A DNA stretch of 36,837 nt from NCBI GenBank assembly GCA_964477815.1, contig CAYZEO010000007.1:1-36837 (forward strand), written 5' to 3'. Made by a program: the position numbers and the translations under genes. This document shows positions 24,767-32,499 of the stretch, one piece after another (the stretch's first letter is position 1; every line of letters starts with the position of its first letter). Source of the DNA: DAOVGZ01 sp964477815. GTDB taxonomy: Bacteria; Babelota; Babeliae; Babelales; Vermiphilaceae. Below the pieces are notes generated by a model. The model was not told the DNA's origin. It did not search any database and saw only the letters and a program-made list of their open reading frames with translations.

Positions 24767-24795
24767 ATGATAGCGGCTTTTGACCGCAATTTCAA
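24767..24795 (-). promoter_or_regulatory. Sigma70-type promoter for the tRNA-Tyr cluster
   Basis: Minus-strand TTGAAA (24790-24795), a 17-bp spacer and TATCAT (24767-24772). The predicted start at about 24760 is 29 bases before tRNA-Tyr. The spacer holds GCGG-7 bases-CCGC, a short inverted repeat that might be an operator. It is likely to drive at least tRNA-Tyr-Gly-Thr-Thr and possibly rpmG onwards. Confidence 0.65.
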
Positions 24796-24945
24796 TTTTT
24801 TTTCTTCTGTTACGATCGCAGCTCCATAAACACAAAATACTTTACTCATACTATTATCTAGTGCTATCTTGTTTACTTTAAAAAAAATTAGCATCAAACC
24901 TAAAGTAGGTAATACACTTTTATACGTTAAAAAACTCAAAAACAG

Positions 24946-24951
24946 TATAAT
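24946..24951 (+). promoter_or_regulatory. Possible -10 box for the 591-aa secreted protein gene
   Basis: A perfect TATAAT lies 63 bases before the ATG at 25015 in a very AT-rich region. No good -35 box stands at 16-18 bases, so the call is weak. The rest of 24796-25014 shows no gene. Confidence 0.3.
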
Positions 24952-25014
24952 TTTTCACCTCTCTTTATCAAATCATCTAATTAAAATCAGTCATTAATAA
25001 GTCGGAAAAATAAT

Positions 25015-26790
25015 ATGCTTCACAAAAAAAGATACTTGGCTCTCTTATTTTTACTCTCGAGCGGTACCCCTGATATCATCCCTATGCAATCCATGCAAAA
25101 CAAAAACAACACAACCCTTTTTGATCGCCTGAAATTCATATACAAAAACAAAAAAATACCCAAAGAAAAAATAGCAAACCTTTTAGCAAAAAAAAGGTTC
25201 AACATTTTTAAATTCGGGGGCAAATGCGTTGCCGTTTCACTCAAGCATTTAGAAAAAACACACATTCTAAACTATTCGATACATAAGATGATGGATGAAC
25301 AAGAAGCAAATAACGGCCAAACAAAATTAAATAATAAATGGACTGCCAATGTTAATAAAAGAAAAATCTACGACCAGAATGGAAAACATGTTGAACTAGA
25401 GATTGCGCAAATAATCCCAATCGATAGGTTCTCATATCACGACATAAAAATCTTTTTCCAGGAAAATGAAAAAAGACTCACTACAAAGAAAACAATATTT
25501 AAACAAATTCTCCTTTCTATAAGGTTAAACGATGAAGAATGGCTTGAAACTTGCGCGAAAAAATTAACAAAAATAGCAAACACCCCAAAACAATTTAAAC
25601 TATTTTTGAAAAACAAAGGCATTATATACGAAATAATTAAGAACATACCCATAGATGTCCAAAACAGCGTTCTAAAAAAGTATTTCTTTTCCAACGATGG
25701 AACCCTGGGTAGCACAGAAACACTTGGCAAAAAAATTGCTCCCTGTTCTAAGCCTTTTTATATAAAGTCTAACGACATAATCATTTATCCAAGCGAAAAC
25801 AAAGAAGTATTACACAGATTCGCACCTATACAAAAAAGATATTTGAAAAACATAAAACTCGGACAACCAAAAGGAAAAAGAACTATTTTACGCGGGGAGA
25901 AAAATAACCTCTATGTTGTAAACCAACCAAACACATTTCCAACCTCACCTTTTGATATGAACAACAAAACAATATTGGTCGTAAATACGAAAAACCGAAA
26001 AGTAAAAAAACACAACTTCTCTAACAAAAATATCTCCTTCGAAGGCGAGGTTAAATCACTCAAAAATGGACTCATCACTTTTTCTGACCTCTCTTCACAA
26101 AAAACAACTATCATGCAACATACCGGCTCAACCATAAAGCACAAAACCCCTTCCAAAGAACAAACTTTTGATGCAATTACACCTTCAACTCTTAGTCGAA
26201 AACTGTTTGAACTTCACAACAAAACAAAAATTGTCCTTAGAAGAAGAGACATTGTACTTCCAAAAGGAGGAATTGTGAGAAAGTGTGTTGATAACTATAT
26301 AAAAATATTCCCAACGAACATGTATACAGACCACACGTTTGCTGAAGCTGTTCTTATCGCATCCTGGATGATGCAACAAAAAAAGCTCATTGCTCCTGAT
26401 CCGGATCATAAAACACTGCACAATATACTTGTTGGCCTTCCTATAGAAATACTCACCTCAATTTTTGCAATACCGCAAAAAAGATTGCAAAAAATAAAAA
26501 ACATCCAGGACAGGCAACTTATCGCAAAGGCAAAAAGGCTATTTAATGAAGAAACCCTGCTATACAGCACAAAACGAAATATACAAAGAATAGGAAATCT
26601 AGAAAAAAAGGCACATAGCAAACAAGCAAAAAAAGAACTATCCCGCCTTCAGAAAAAGCTTTTTAACAAGCTTCCACAAATAAAAAACAAGCTAAATATG
26701 CTCTATCAAAAGCGAAAAAAAAATAAAAAATCCTATACGACAACAAAAGTTGAAAAATTTGAAAATCCAGAGGTCATTGAGCTTTTGTAG
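25015..26790 (+). CDS. Large secreted protein of unknown function, 591 aa
   Basis: Not recognised as a known family. The N terminus MLHKKRYLALLFLLSSGTPD looks like a signal peptide. Residues 197-227 align without gaps with residues 179-209 of the propeller protein at 1652-3964 (14 of 31 identical, including FLK..G, IP.DV.N and FF.N). The middle (about 245-425) is beta-rich and could be a degenerate propeller without evident repeats. Residues 440-490 contain TFAEAVLIASWMM and then ILVGLPIEILTSIF, an F-box-like LP.E.l..IF pattern; the corresponding place in the other protein reads SFDQAVLINALRL. The C terminus is Lys-rich and helical. It is basic overall. GGA lies 8 bases before the ATG. It overlaps convergent tsaE by 17 bp. 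It is inferred to belong to an exported, possibly host-directed, lineage-specific family. Confidence 0.75.
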   Translation: MLHKKRYLALLFLLSSGTPDIIPMQSMQNKNNTTLFDRLKFIYKNKKIPKEKIANLLAKKRFNIFKFGGKCVAVSLKHLEKTHILNYSIHKMMDEQEANNGQTKLNNKWTANVNKRKIYDQNGKHVELEIAQIIPIDRFSYHDIKIFFQENEKRLTTKKTIFKQILLSIRLNDEEWLETCAKKLTKIANTPKQFKLFLKNKGIIYEIIKNIPIDVQNSVLKKYFFSNDGTLGSTETLGKKIAPCSKPFYIKSNDIIIYPSENKEVLHRFAPIQKRYLKNIKLGQPKGKRTILRGEKNNLYVVNQPNTFPTSPFDMNNKTILVVNTKNRKVKKHNFSNKNISFEGEVKSLKNGLITFSDLSSQKTTIMQHTGSTIKHKTPSKEQTFDAITPSTLSRKLFELHNKTKIVLRRRDIVLPKGGIVRKCVDNYIKIFPTNMYTDHTFAEAVLIASWMMQQKKLIAPDPDHKTLHNILVGLPIEILTSIFAIPQKRLQKIKNIQDRQLIAKAKRLFNEETLLYSTKRNIQRIGNLEKKAHSKQAKKELSRLQKKLFNKLPQIKNKLNMLYQKRKKNKKSYTTTKVEKFENPEVIELL

Positions 26791-27208
26791 ATACGATAAC
26801 AAACTCTCGTTTGTCAGAACCGCAATATTCAATATTAACGTGGCACACTTCCTTTTTTAAAAGTGGCATCACAATTTCTGGCCACTCAATAAAACTCCAG
26901 CTCCCCTCTTCGTACAAATATTCGTCAAATCCAGCAGAAACGAAATCTTTTAACGATTCAAGTCGATAAGCGTCAAAATGATAAAACGTTTCACCTTGAT
27001 CGTTTTTATATGCATTTAGATAAGTAAACGTCGGACTTGTAATAACATCTTTTACGCCAGATCGCTTGAGCAGTGCACGCACTAAGGTTGTTTTTCCCGC
27101 ACCAAGCGAACCGGTAAAAGTAAAAACCTTGCAAACATTAAACAATGAGTTTAGGTATTCAACAACCTGATCTAGTTGATCGAGTCCGGCAACAATTCTT
27201 TTTTCCAC
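26774..27208 (-). CDS. tsaE: tRNA threonylcarbamoyladenosine biosynthesis ATPase TsaE
   Basis: P-loop ATPase that works with TsaB and TsaD to place t6A at position 37 of ANN-decoding tRNAs. It is 144 aa. Walker A GSLGAGKTT is at 33-41. The switch-like SPTFTYLNAY follows, then YHFDAYRLESLKDF (conserved HxDxYR), GFDEYLYEEGSWSFIEWPE and a C-terminal strand. All family motifs are intact. It starts at GTG 27208 just after GGGGGAAA, 8 bases beyond the YacP-like stop, so the two genes are coupled. Its 3' end overlaps the convergent 591-aa gene. Confidence 0.94.
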   Translation of the reverse strand: MEKRIVAGLDQLDQVVEYLNSLFNVCKVFTFTGSLGAGKTTLVRALLKRSGVKDVITSPTFTYLNAYKNDQGETFYHFDAYRLESLKDFVSAGFDEYLYEEGSWSFIEWPEIVMPLLKKEVCHVNIEYCGSDKREFVIVSTKAQ

Positions 27209-27215
27209 TTTCCCC

Positions 27216-27800
27216 CTACAATTTCTTAATTTTTTTCATTCGCTTGCGTTCTTTTTTTGATAATTTGTGCGCCTTGCTTGCGCGTGTTTTTCTTTCCCCC
27301 ACAAAATCTTCAACTTTGCTTTGTACTACTTTGCTACCCTCTCTCATAATAGCATCAAGTTCTTCATCTTGCGTGTCCGTTGTTTTTATTGTTTCTGTTT
27401 TATTGTCCCTCTGTTTGCCTGCCGGGCTAATGGACTCAAGAACAACTCTATAGAACTCTGGCGACCGCATTGATTCGATATTCAACCTGGCCGCCGCACT
27501 GCGCAGCTCATTATCTGAAGAAATCAGCAAAATATCATGCGATTTGTGCTCTTTCAAATATCTTTTGATGTAGTGATCTGCCGTTTCAATAGCCCCTGAA
27601 AAAATCACGTACACCCCGGCAATTCGCTCTTGCACCGACCTATCGTATGGTCCACCATCAAACACTAAGATTATTTTATGTTGCCGCAACTTCGCATATC
27701 GACCAAGCTGTTCTATAAATTTTTTTCGCTCTGATTCCCTGATTTTTACAGACGGCATCGCCTGTTTTAAAACATTGTATCCATCAATGAGTAAAATCAT
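27216..27800 (-). CDS. YacP/Rae1-like NYN-domain ribonuclease
   Basis: A NYN (PIN-like) domain protein related to Bacillus Rae1/YacP, a ribosome-associated endoribonuclease. The acidic motifs are visible: ILLIDGYNVLK at the N terminus, IILVFDGG about 45 residues later, and LLISSDNELRSAA at about 95-107. Residues after 135 are a charged, Lys-rich tail (KKERKRMKKIKKL) that could bind RNA. The frame opens at TTG 27815, but ATG 27800 starts exactly at the beta strand of the domain and is preferred. It is coupled to tsaE downstream. An inverted repeat at 27825-27857 lies just upstream. Confidence 0.82.
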   Translation of the reverse strand: MILLIDGYNVLKQAMPSVKIRESERKKFIEQLGRYAKLRQHKIILVFDGGPYDRSVQERIAGVYVIFSGAIETADHYIKRYLKEHKSHDILLISSDNELRSAAARLNIESMRSPEFYRVVLESISPAGKQRDNKTETIKTTDTQDEELDAIMREGSKVVQSKVEDFVGERKTRASKAHKLSKKERKRMKKIKKL

Positions 27801-27824
27801 GACTCTTTCTTTCAAGAAATACTA

Positions 27825-27857
27825 AGAGTTATCCATATCAACCCCTATGATAACTCT
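27825..27857. repeat. 9-bp perfect inverted repeat in the yacP-like/atpG divergent gap
   Basis: AGAGTTATC (27825-27833) and GATAACTCT (27849-27857) are perfect inverses around 15 bases. GTTATC recurs nearby (about 27883), as does the dyad TTGCA-CAAT-TGCAA at about 27890-27903. There is no T-run, so an operator or leader structure is likelier than a terminator. Confidence 0.4.
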
Positions 27858-27980
27858 AATTTATCAATAGGAAAAACAACTGTTATCAATTGCACAATTG
27901 CAAAATAACTTGGGCACAGGTACCCTAATTACAAGGTTTGTTAATAGATATTCGGCTCTTTTGCTATAAAAAGGATCGAC

Positions 27981-28844
27981 ATGGCTCAACTGATTCAGAT
28001 GCGTCAACGAATCAAAGCGATTGAAACAATCAAAAAAATTACGCATGCCATGCGTCTTATTTCCATGTCGATGCACTCGCGCCTGAGAAATCGGGCGTCT
28101 ATTCTTGAAGCATATCAAAAGGAAATCGATCTGATGTTTGAAAAGGTCCGATTCGCAGCCCCAAAATGGAATAGCCCAATAATGTATCCTGAAGCTGAAC
28201 CAGAAAACAATCAACTTCTTATTGTAGTTGGATCGCAAAAAGGGTTATGTGGCAACTTCAATTCCAGTCTTTTTAAAGAATTTCAACAAACTTACACTGA
28301 AGAAAAACTCAAAAAAATAAAAATCGTCGCTATCGGAAAGCATGCGATTGATCGAATGAAAAAACAGCCTGGCGCCAATATTGTAAAAACATTCGACAAC
28401 TTCTCCATCACAAGACTAAACCTTATTTCCGGTCGTCTTGTTGAGCTCATTATGGAATCTGAAATACCTTATTCTTCCGTTGTTATTTTTGCAAATGCAC
28501 TAAAAACCTTCTTTCTGCAAAACCCAGAACAGACAACCGTCCTTCCTTTGAGCAGAAAAATTGATGAATCGATTTCCGAATCTATGCCAAATGAACCGTA
28601 CCTTTGGGAGCAAAATCCAAATGAAATTCTTAATGATCTATCGGTTCAATATGTAACATCAAAAGTTTACTACCTCCTTTTCCAGTCTCTTTTAGCGGAG
28701 CAAGCCGCGCGGTTTATCTCAATGGACAACTCAACCAGAAATGCCAAAGAGTTGCTAGAAGAAACACAGCGTCTTTATAATAAACTTCGACAAGCAAAAA
28801 TTACACGTGAGCTAACAGAACTTTCGGCTAGCTTTCAGAACTAA
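27981..28844 (+). CDS. atpG: ATP synthase F1 gamma subunit, isolated from other atp genes
   Basis: Central rotor shaft of F1Fo ATP synthase; 287 aa, normal length. The N-terminal helix (MRQRIKAIETIKKITHAMRL, then ISMSMHSRLRN) and the C-terminal helix (SLLAEQAARFISMDNSTRNA, then KELLEETQRLYNKLRQAKIT and RELTELSASF) form the coiled-coil rotor. The Rossmann-like middle has LLIVVGSQKGLCGNFNSSLF. The neighbours are a nuclease gene and a secreted-protein gene; no atpA or atpD adjoins within the window, so the classical operon is broken up. AAAGGA lies 6 bases before the ATG. Confidence 0.93.
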   Translation: MAQLIQMRQRIKAIETIKKITHAMRLISMSMHSRLRNRASILEAYQKEIDLMFEKVRFAAPKWNSPIMYPEAEPENNQLLIVVGSQKGLCGNFNSSLFKEFQQTYTEEKLKKIKIVAIGKHAIDRMKKQPGANIVKTFDNFSITRLNLISGRLVELIMESEIPYSSVVIFANALKTFFLQNPEQTTVLPLSRKIDESISESMPNEPYLWEQNPNEILNDLSVQYVTSKVYYLLFQSLLAEQAARFISMDNSTRNAKELLEETQRLYNKLRQAKITRELTELSASFQN

Positions 28845-28879
28845 AAAATAGTGCACCTTTTTAAAAAAAAAGGAACTGT

Positions 28880-29317
28880 ATGAAAAAGAATTTTCTTGTC
28901 TCTCTCGCAGTTATGATAATCACAATAAATTTATACGGAATGAAAGAATTGAAGATCAGCTGCAGAACCTATAAAACAATCAAACCTCTTAAAATATCTT
29001 CTCCCAAATACAAAGAGCCTGGTGAATATCGCTCATTCGAACACAAAGCATACACAATTATCGACAATACAACGTACTACAGATATGGAAAATCCATTCT
29101 TGAAGAATGTGAACCAAATAAAACTACAAAAATTTATGAACTAAGCGAAAAAGTAATAAATAAGCTTTTGGATGAGGCAATCGAAAAACATAAAAAACAT
29201 TGTTCTAGAAGAACAAAATGGATATGTTACTACAAAACAAAAGATGAATCTTGGCAACTAAAGCTAGACAAATCTCCAGATACAAAAAAAGGTAACACAT
29301 GCTCCAAAAAGAAATAA
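28880..29317 (+). CDS. Small secreted protein of unknown function, 145 aa
   Basis: No family recognised. Residues 1-20 are a signal peptide (MKKNFLVSLAVMIITINLYG) ending in YG-MKE, similar to LG-MKK of the 770-aa secreted protein. The mature part has five Cys (SCRTYK, EECEP, KHCSRR, WICYY, NTCSKK), which suggests disulfides after export, and it is rich in Lys and Tyr. AGGAA lies 5-6 bases before the ATG. It lies 35 bases after atpG on the same strand, and its 3' end overlaps the broken ORF that follows. Confidence 0.65.
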   Translation: MKKNFLVSLAVMIITINLYGMKELKISCRTYKTIKPLKISSPKYKEPGEYRSFEHKAYTIIDNTTYYRYGKSILEECEPNKTTKIYELSEKVINKLLDEAIEKHKKHCSRRTKWICYYKTKDESWQLKLDKSPDTKKGNTCSKKK

Positions 29318-29504
29318 CTCCACAAAGATCTTCTGCAAAACAACAAGAAGTAGAAATCAAGATAAAAGTATCAGAAAACTAGAAAAATTCTTGGTCAATA
29401 CTCTTGGTGTTAAAGAATACTGGCTTCAAACACGCGGTTATGCCAGCAGGCTCCGTAACCCCGACATGGAGTTTGGCGAGTTTCATAGACACAAGATGGA
29501 CTAA
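29299..29504 (+). pseudogene. Frameshifted small ORF (about 69 aa if repaired)
   Basis: An ATG at 29299, with AAGG 6 bases upstream, opens MLQKEITPQRSSAKQQEVEI and runs to a TAG at the codon after KVSEN. If one A is added to the A-run near 29378-29381, the frame continues without stops as KLEKFLVNTLGVKEYW, LQTRGYASRLRNPD and MEFGEFHRHKMD to TAA 29502-29504. The amino-acid character of both halves looks coding. So this is a one-base deletion, a sequencing error, or a frameshift site. It overlaps the preceding gene by 19 bases and the convergent translocase stop by 4. The protein was not recognised. Confidence 0.5.
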
Positions 29505-30871
29505 CACACAATTTCGTTTTTCTTAACAGCATTATCATACCGTTTGCCAACGGAAAGAGCGAGAAACAACCAACAAGCAACAGCTCCCAGTGAAACGGTT
29601 GTGCTGAGCGTTAAAAAAATGTTGATACCGACAATCGCACCGTATTTGCTTTTGAACAGTCCTCTTGTGGCATTGAACAATGAACCGACCGACTTTGCTC
29701 CTCTTACACCAAATGTTTCAATCCAACCTTGTGATTTGTAGCGAGCATCTTTGCTCGTTGGAATATACAGCTGCTTGACCGTCGGTTGGTTTAATGCATA
29801 ATTAACCGCCTTTGCAAACACCATAATCCAAAAAACCACTGACAACGTCGGATAAAACTTTAATGTGATGGTAGCAATACCAACTAATATCGGCATGAAA
29901 ATCAGTGATGCACGCATACCAAGCCAGCGCTGAATGTTATTAATTCCTAGAAGAATACACAACAGTGCAACCACTCCCGTCCACACTCCAAATTGAGAAA
30001 GATACTCTGCGTTAGCAACCTCTTGCGGAAACGCAGCTTTTGCCATTGCGTGGAAATGAAAATCAAAAATGACGACAACAGCATCGTAGATGAAAACAAC
30101 CAAGAAAATACCGAGCAAGTACCAGTTGTTTGCAATCAAACGTAGTCCTTCAAAAAAACCTGCATTCTTTTTCTCTTTTTTTTCTTTTTTAGTAGTCGCA
30201 CAAGCTCCTTTGTAACTACGCAAAAGTTCTTTCGGTGTCGTTTTTATAAAAATCCACATCAATGCGGCGATTCCAAACATAATAAATCCGGCAATCCCCA
30301 CAATTGGCGCACTTGTCGCAAAACCAAATCGACTTGCACGCAACACAAGCGGACCAACAATATTGCCAAGTTGGCCAAAAAGATAGATTAAAGGAAAACC
30401 TCTACGAGCAGATTCAGGAAGTGTTGTATCAGTTGCAATCACCCAAAAAACAGCAATCATTAATGAAATAAACGAGTCGACATATACATACCACAACCAA
30501 CCAACGAGGCGTGTAGCACTTTCAACCTCATTTGCAATCCCATAATGCGGATGAGATAAAAAGTAATAAAATACAAAAGCCAAAAGTCCATAACCACAAA
30601 TCAAAATGTAAAACACTTTTTGCCGATCGTATCGATCGATCAAACGTGAATACAACATGACCAACGGAACGATAAACAAAATGGAAACAACTTTTGCCCA
30701 TGGTAGTAAATCAATACCAACCGTTGCGGCAAAAATACTGTCTTTCGATGGTTTTATTCCCCAAAATGTACCAATAATACAGAAAAAAATCAGGGCCATA
30801 AAACCAAATTTTTTCAGCTCTTGCCAACTTTCAAACTTTCCCCACAAAGCGTGAGCTATACGACGGAACAT
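29501..30871 (-). CDS. ATP/ADP translocase (Tlc/NTT family), copy 1
   Basis: A nucleotide transporter of the kind used by Rickettsia, Chlamydia and plastids to exchange host ATP for ADP or to import nucleotides. It has 456 aa with about 11-12 hydrophobic helices. Family motifs are ALIFFCIIGTFWGIKPSKDS (helix 1 with the K/R-x-x-K-D site), FWVIATDTTLPESARRGFPL, FGQLGNIVGPLVLRA, KAVNYALNQPTVKQLYIPTS and ARYKSQGWIETFGVRGAKS. The Lys-rich loop TTKKEKKEKK divides the two halves. It lies 63 bases after copy 2, and AAGG stands 6 bases before the ATG. It reads KPSKDS where copy 2 reads RPLKDS, so substrate preference may differ. The substrate cannot be told from sequence. Confidence 0.92.
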   Translation of the reverse strand: MFRRIAHALWGKFESWQELKKFGFMALIFFCIIGTFWGIKPSKDSIFAATVGIDLLPWAKVVSILFIVPLVMLYSRLIDRYDRQKVFYILICGYGLLAFVFYYFLSHPHYGIANEVESATRLVGWLWYVYVDSFISLMIAVFWVIATDTTLPESARRGFPLIYLFGQLGNIVGPLVLRASRFGFATSAPIVGIAGFIMFGIAALMWIFIKTTPKELLRSYKGACATTKKEKKEKKNAGFFEGLRLIANNWYLLGIFLVVFIYDAVVVIFDFHFHAMAKAAFPQEVANAEYLSQFGVWTGVVALLCILLGINNIQRWLGMRASLIFMPILVGIATITLKFYPTLSVVFWIMVFAKAVNYALNQPTVKQLYIPTSKDARYKSQGWIETFGVRGAKSVGSLFNATRGLFKSKYGAIVGINIFLTLSTTVSLGAVACWLFLALSVGKRYDNAVKKNEIVC

Positions 30872-30934
30872 CCTCCACCTTTCTTGTTAAAAAAAAGTAT
30901 CTACTATTAAACTCAAAAAGCTCCAACAACCCTT

Positions 30935-32302
30935 TTAACAAACATACTCTTCTTTTTTCATCGCCGAGTTGTAAGCCTTTGCCACAAAAACAGCTACAAA
31001 CAACCAGGCTGCAACTATTCCTAAAGATGCTAACATACTGAGCGAAAGGAAAATATTTATACCAATAGTTGAGCCATATTTCCCTTTAAAAATACCTCTC
31101 GTCATATTAATAATCGAACCACCGGACTTCGCCGCGCGACTACCAAACATTTCAATCCAACCCTGTGATTTGTATCGCGCCTCTTTTGTCGTGGGGATAT
31201 AAAGCTGCTTAATCGTTGGAGCATTAAGTGCATAATTAACCGCCTTTGCAAATACCATAATCCAAAAAGCAACTCCCAAAAATGGAAACAGTTTGAGTGT
31301 AATAGCTGCAACAGCAACCAGCACTGGAGTCAACATCAGCGATGCAAGCATACCCAATCTTCGTTGAATTGTATTGATTCCAAAAAGTACACACAAAAAC
31401 GAAATAATTCCTGTCCAGACAGCGTATTGCGCAAGATATCCCGCACTAGCTGCTTCAGCAGGAAATGCAGATTTAACCATCGATTTAAAATGATAATCAA
31501 AAACAACAACGATCATTTCGTATGCACCGACCATGAAAAAGATGCCAAGTAAATAGCCCTTGTTGAATATCAACTTTAGGCCATCTAGGAAACCAACTTT
31601 TTTTCTCTTTTTTTTCTTCTTTTTTTCTCCATCATGCGCAACATAACTCTTTAGCTGGTCCTTTGGCGTCACTTTCATAAATCGCCACAACAACAAGCCG
31701 GTTATAAACATGATGAGGCCCGCAAATCCAGCGATCGGACCACTGTTAGCAAACCCAAATCTGTTCGCACGCAAAAAAAGTGGCCCAACAATATTACCTA
31801 GCTGACCAAACAGCGCAATGATCGGAAACCCACGACGAGCAGACTCTGGAAGAGTGATATCGGTCGTTATTACCCAAAAAAGTGCAACAAGCAAAGAACC
31901 AAAACTCTCAACGTACGCATACCACAACCAACCGATGATCCGCCATGGACTCTCAACAGTATTGGCAAGACCATACTCTTGATGCATCAAAAGATAGGCA
32001 AAAACAAGAGCCAGAATTCCATAAGTAGAGATTAAAATATAAAACACTTTGTGTCGTTCAAACGTGTCGATCAACTTTGTATAGAGGATAACAAGTGGAA
32101 CCATTATAACAATGGAAAACATTTTTGCCCAAGGAAGAAAATCTACCCCTACCATGGAAAGAAAAACACTATCTTTCAATGGCCGCATCGCCCAGTAAGT
32201 CCCAATGATACAGAAAAAAATAAGAGCCAAACTGAAAAACTTTTTCAGTTCATCACGACTCTCAAACTTTCCCCACAAAAAATGAACGATACGATTAAGC
32301 AT
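30935..32302 (-). CDS. ATP/ADP translocase (Tlc/NTT family), copy 2
   Basis: A paralogue of the downstream gene, aligned end to end (455 aa), with shared stretches such as LPESARRGFP, FGQLGNIVGP, KAVNYALN, QLYIPT and YKSQGWIE. Helix 1 reads GTYWAMRPLKDSVF, the canonical Tlc R-x-x-K-D motif. The mid loop is GEKKKKKKRKKVGF. Both copies keep the conserved charged residues of the family, so both look functional. GGGAGGAGC precedes the ATG by about 3-8 bases. A good promoter lies at 32450-32478, so copy 2 is promoter-proximal and copy 1 follows in the same unit. Presence of two copies points to reliance on host nucleotides. Confidence 0.93.
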   Translation of the reverse strand: MLNRIVHFLWGKFESRDELKKFFSLALIFFCIIGTYWAMRPLKDSVFLSMVGVDFLPWAKMFSIVIMVPLVILYTKLIDTFERHKVFYILISTYGILALVFAYLLMHQEYGLANTVESPWRIIGWLWYAYVESFGSLLVALFWVITTDITLPESARRGFPIIALFGQLGNIVGPLFLRANRFGFANSGPIAGFAGLIMFITGLLLWRFMKVTPKDQLKSYVAHDGEKKKKKKRKKVGFLDGLKLIFNKGYLLGIFFMVGAYEMIVVVFDYHFKSMVKSAFPAEAASAGYLAQYAVWTGIISFLCVLFGINTIQRRLGMLASLMLTPVLVAVAAITLKLFPFLGVAFWIMVFAKAVNYALNAPTIKQLYIPTTKEARYKSQGWIEMFGSRAAKSGGSIINMTRGIFKGKYGSTIGINIFLSLSMLASLGIVAAWLFVAVFVAKAYNSAMKKEEYVC

Positions 32303-32449
32303 CAGCTCCTCCCTTTCGAAAAACAGTATGCAAGCGGCACACAGGAGATCAAACGAATTAAAATGTTCAAAGTAGTATGTCCAAGGACGTACGCCCTTTG
32401 GAAAAAAACGTGCAAAAACGCTGATTTAACCAAGAATGGACAAAAAATT

Positions 32450-32478
32450 ATTCTACGATGCAGAGACTCAGGAGTCAA
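32450..32478 (-). promoter_or_regulatory. Strong sigma70-type promoter for the translocase pair
   Basis: Minus-strand TTGACT (32473-32478), a 17-bp spacer and TAGAAT (32450-32455), each 5 of 6 to consensus. The predicted start near 32443 leaves a leader of about 140 bases before the translocase ATG. The leader contains CCAA-AGG...CCTTGG (about 32379-32399 on the minus strand), a small hairpin around a palindromic loop. Confidence 0.7.
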
Positions 32479-32499
32479 TTCTTATTCTCGAGCATCGAA

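Noticed and set aside
24739..24939. 66-codon minus-strand ORF (or 36 codons from 24849)
   Set aside because: No ribosome site at either start, no recognisable protein, and the tRNA-Tyr promoter boxes lie inside it.
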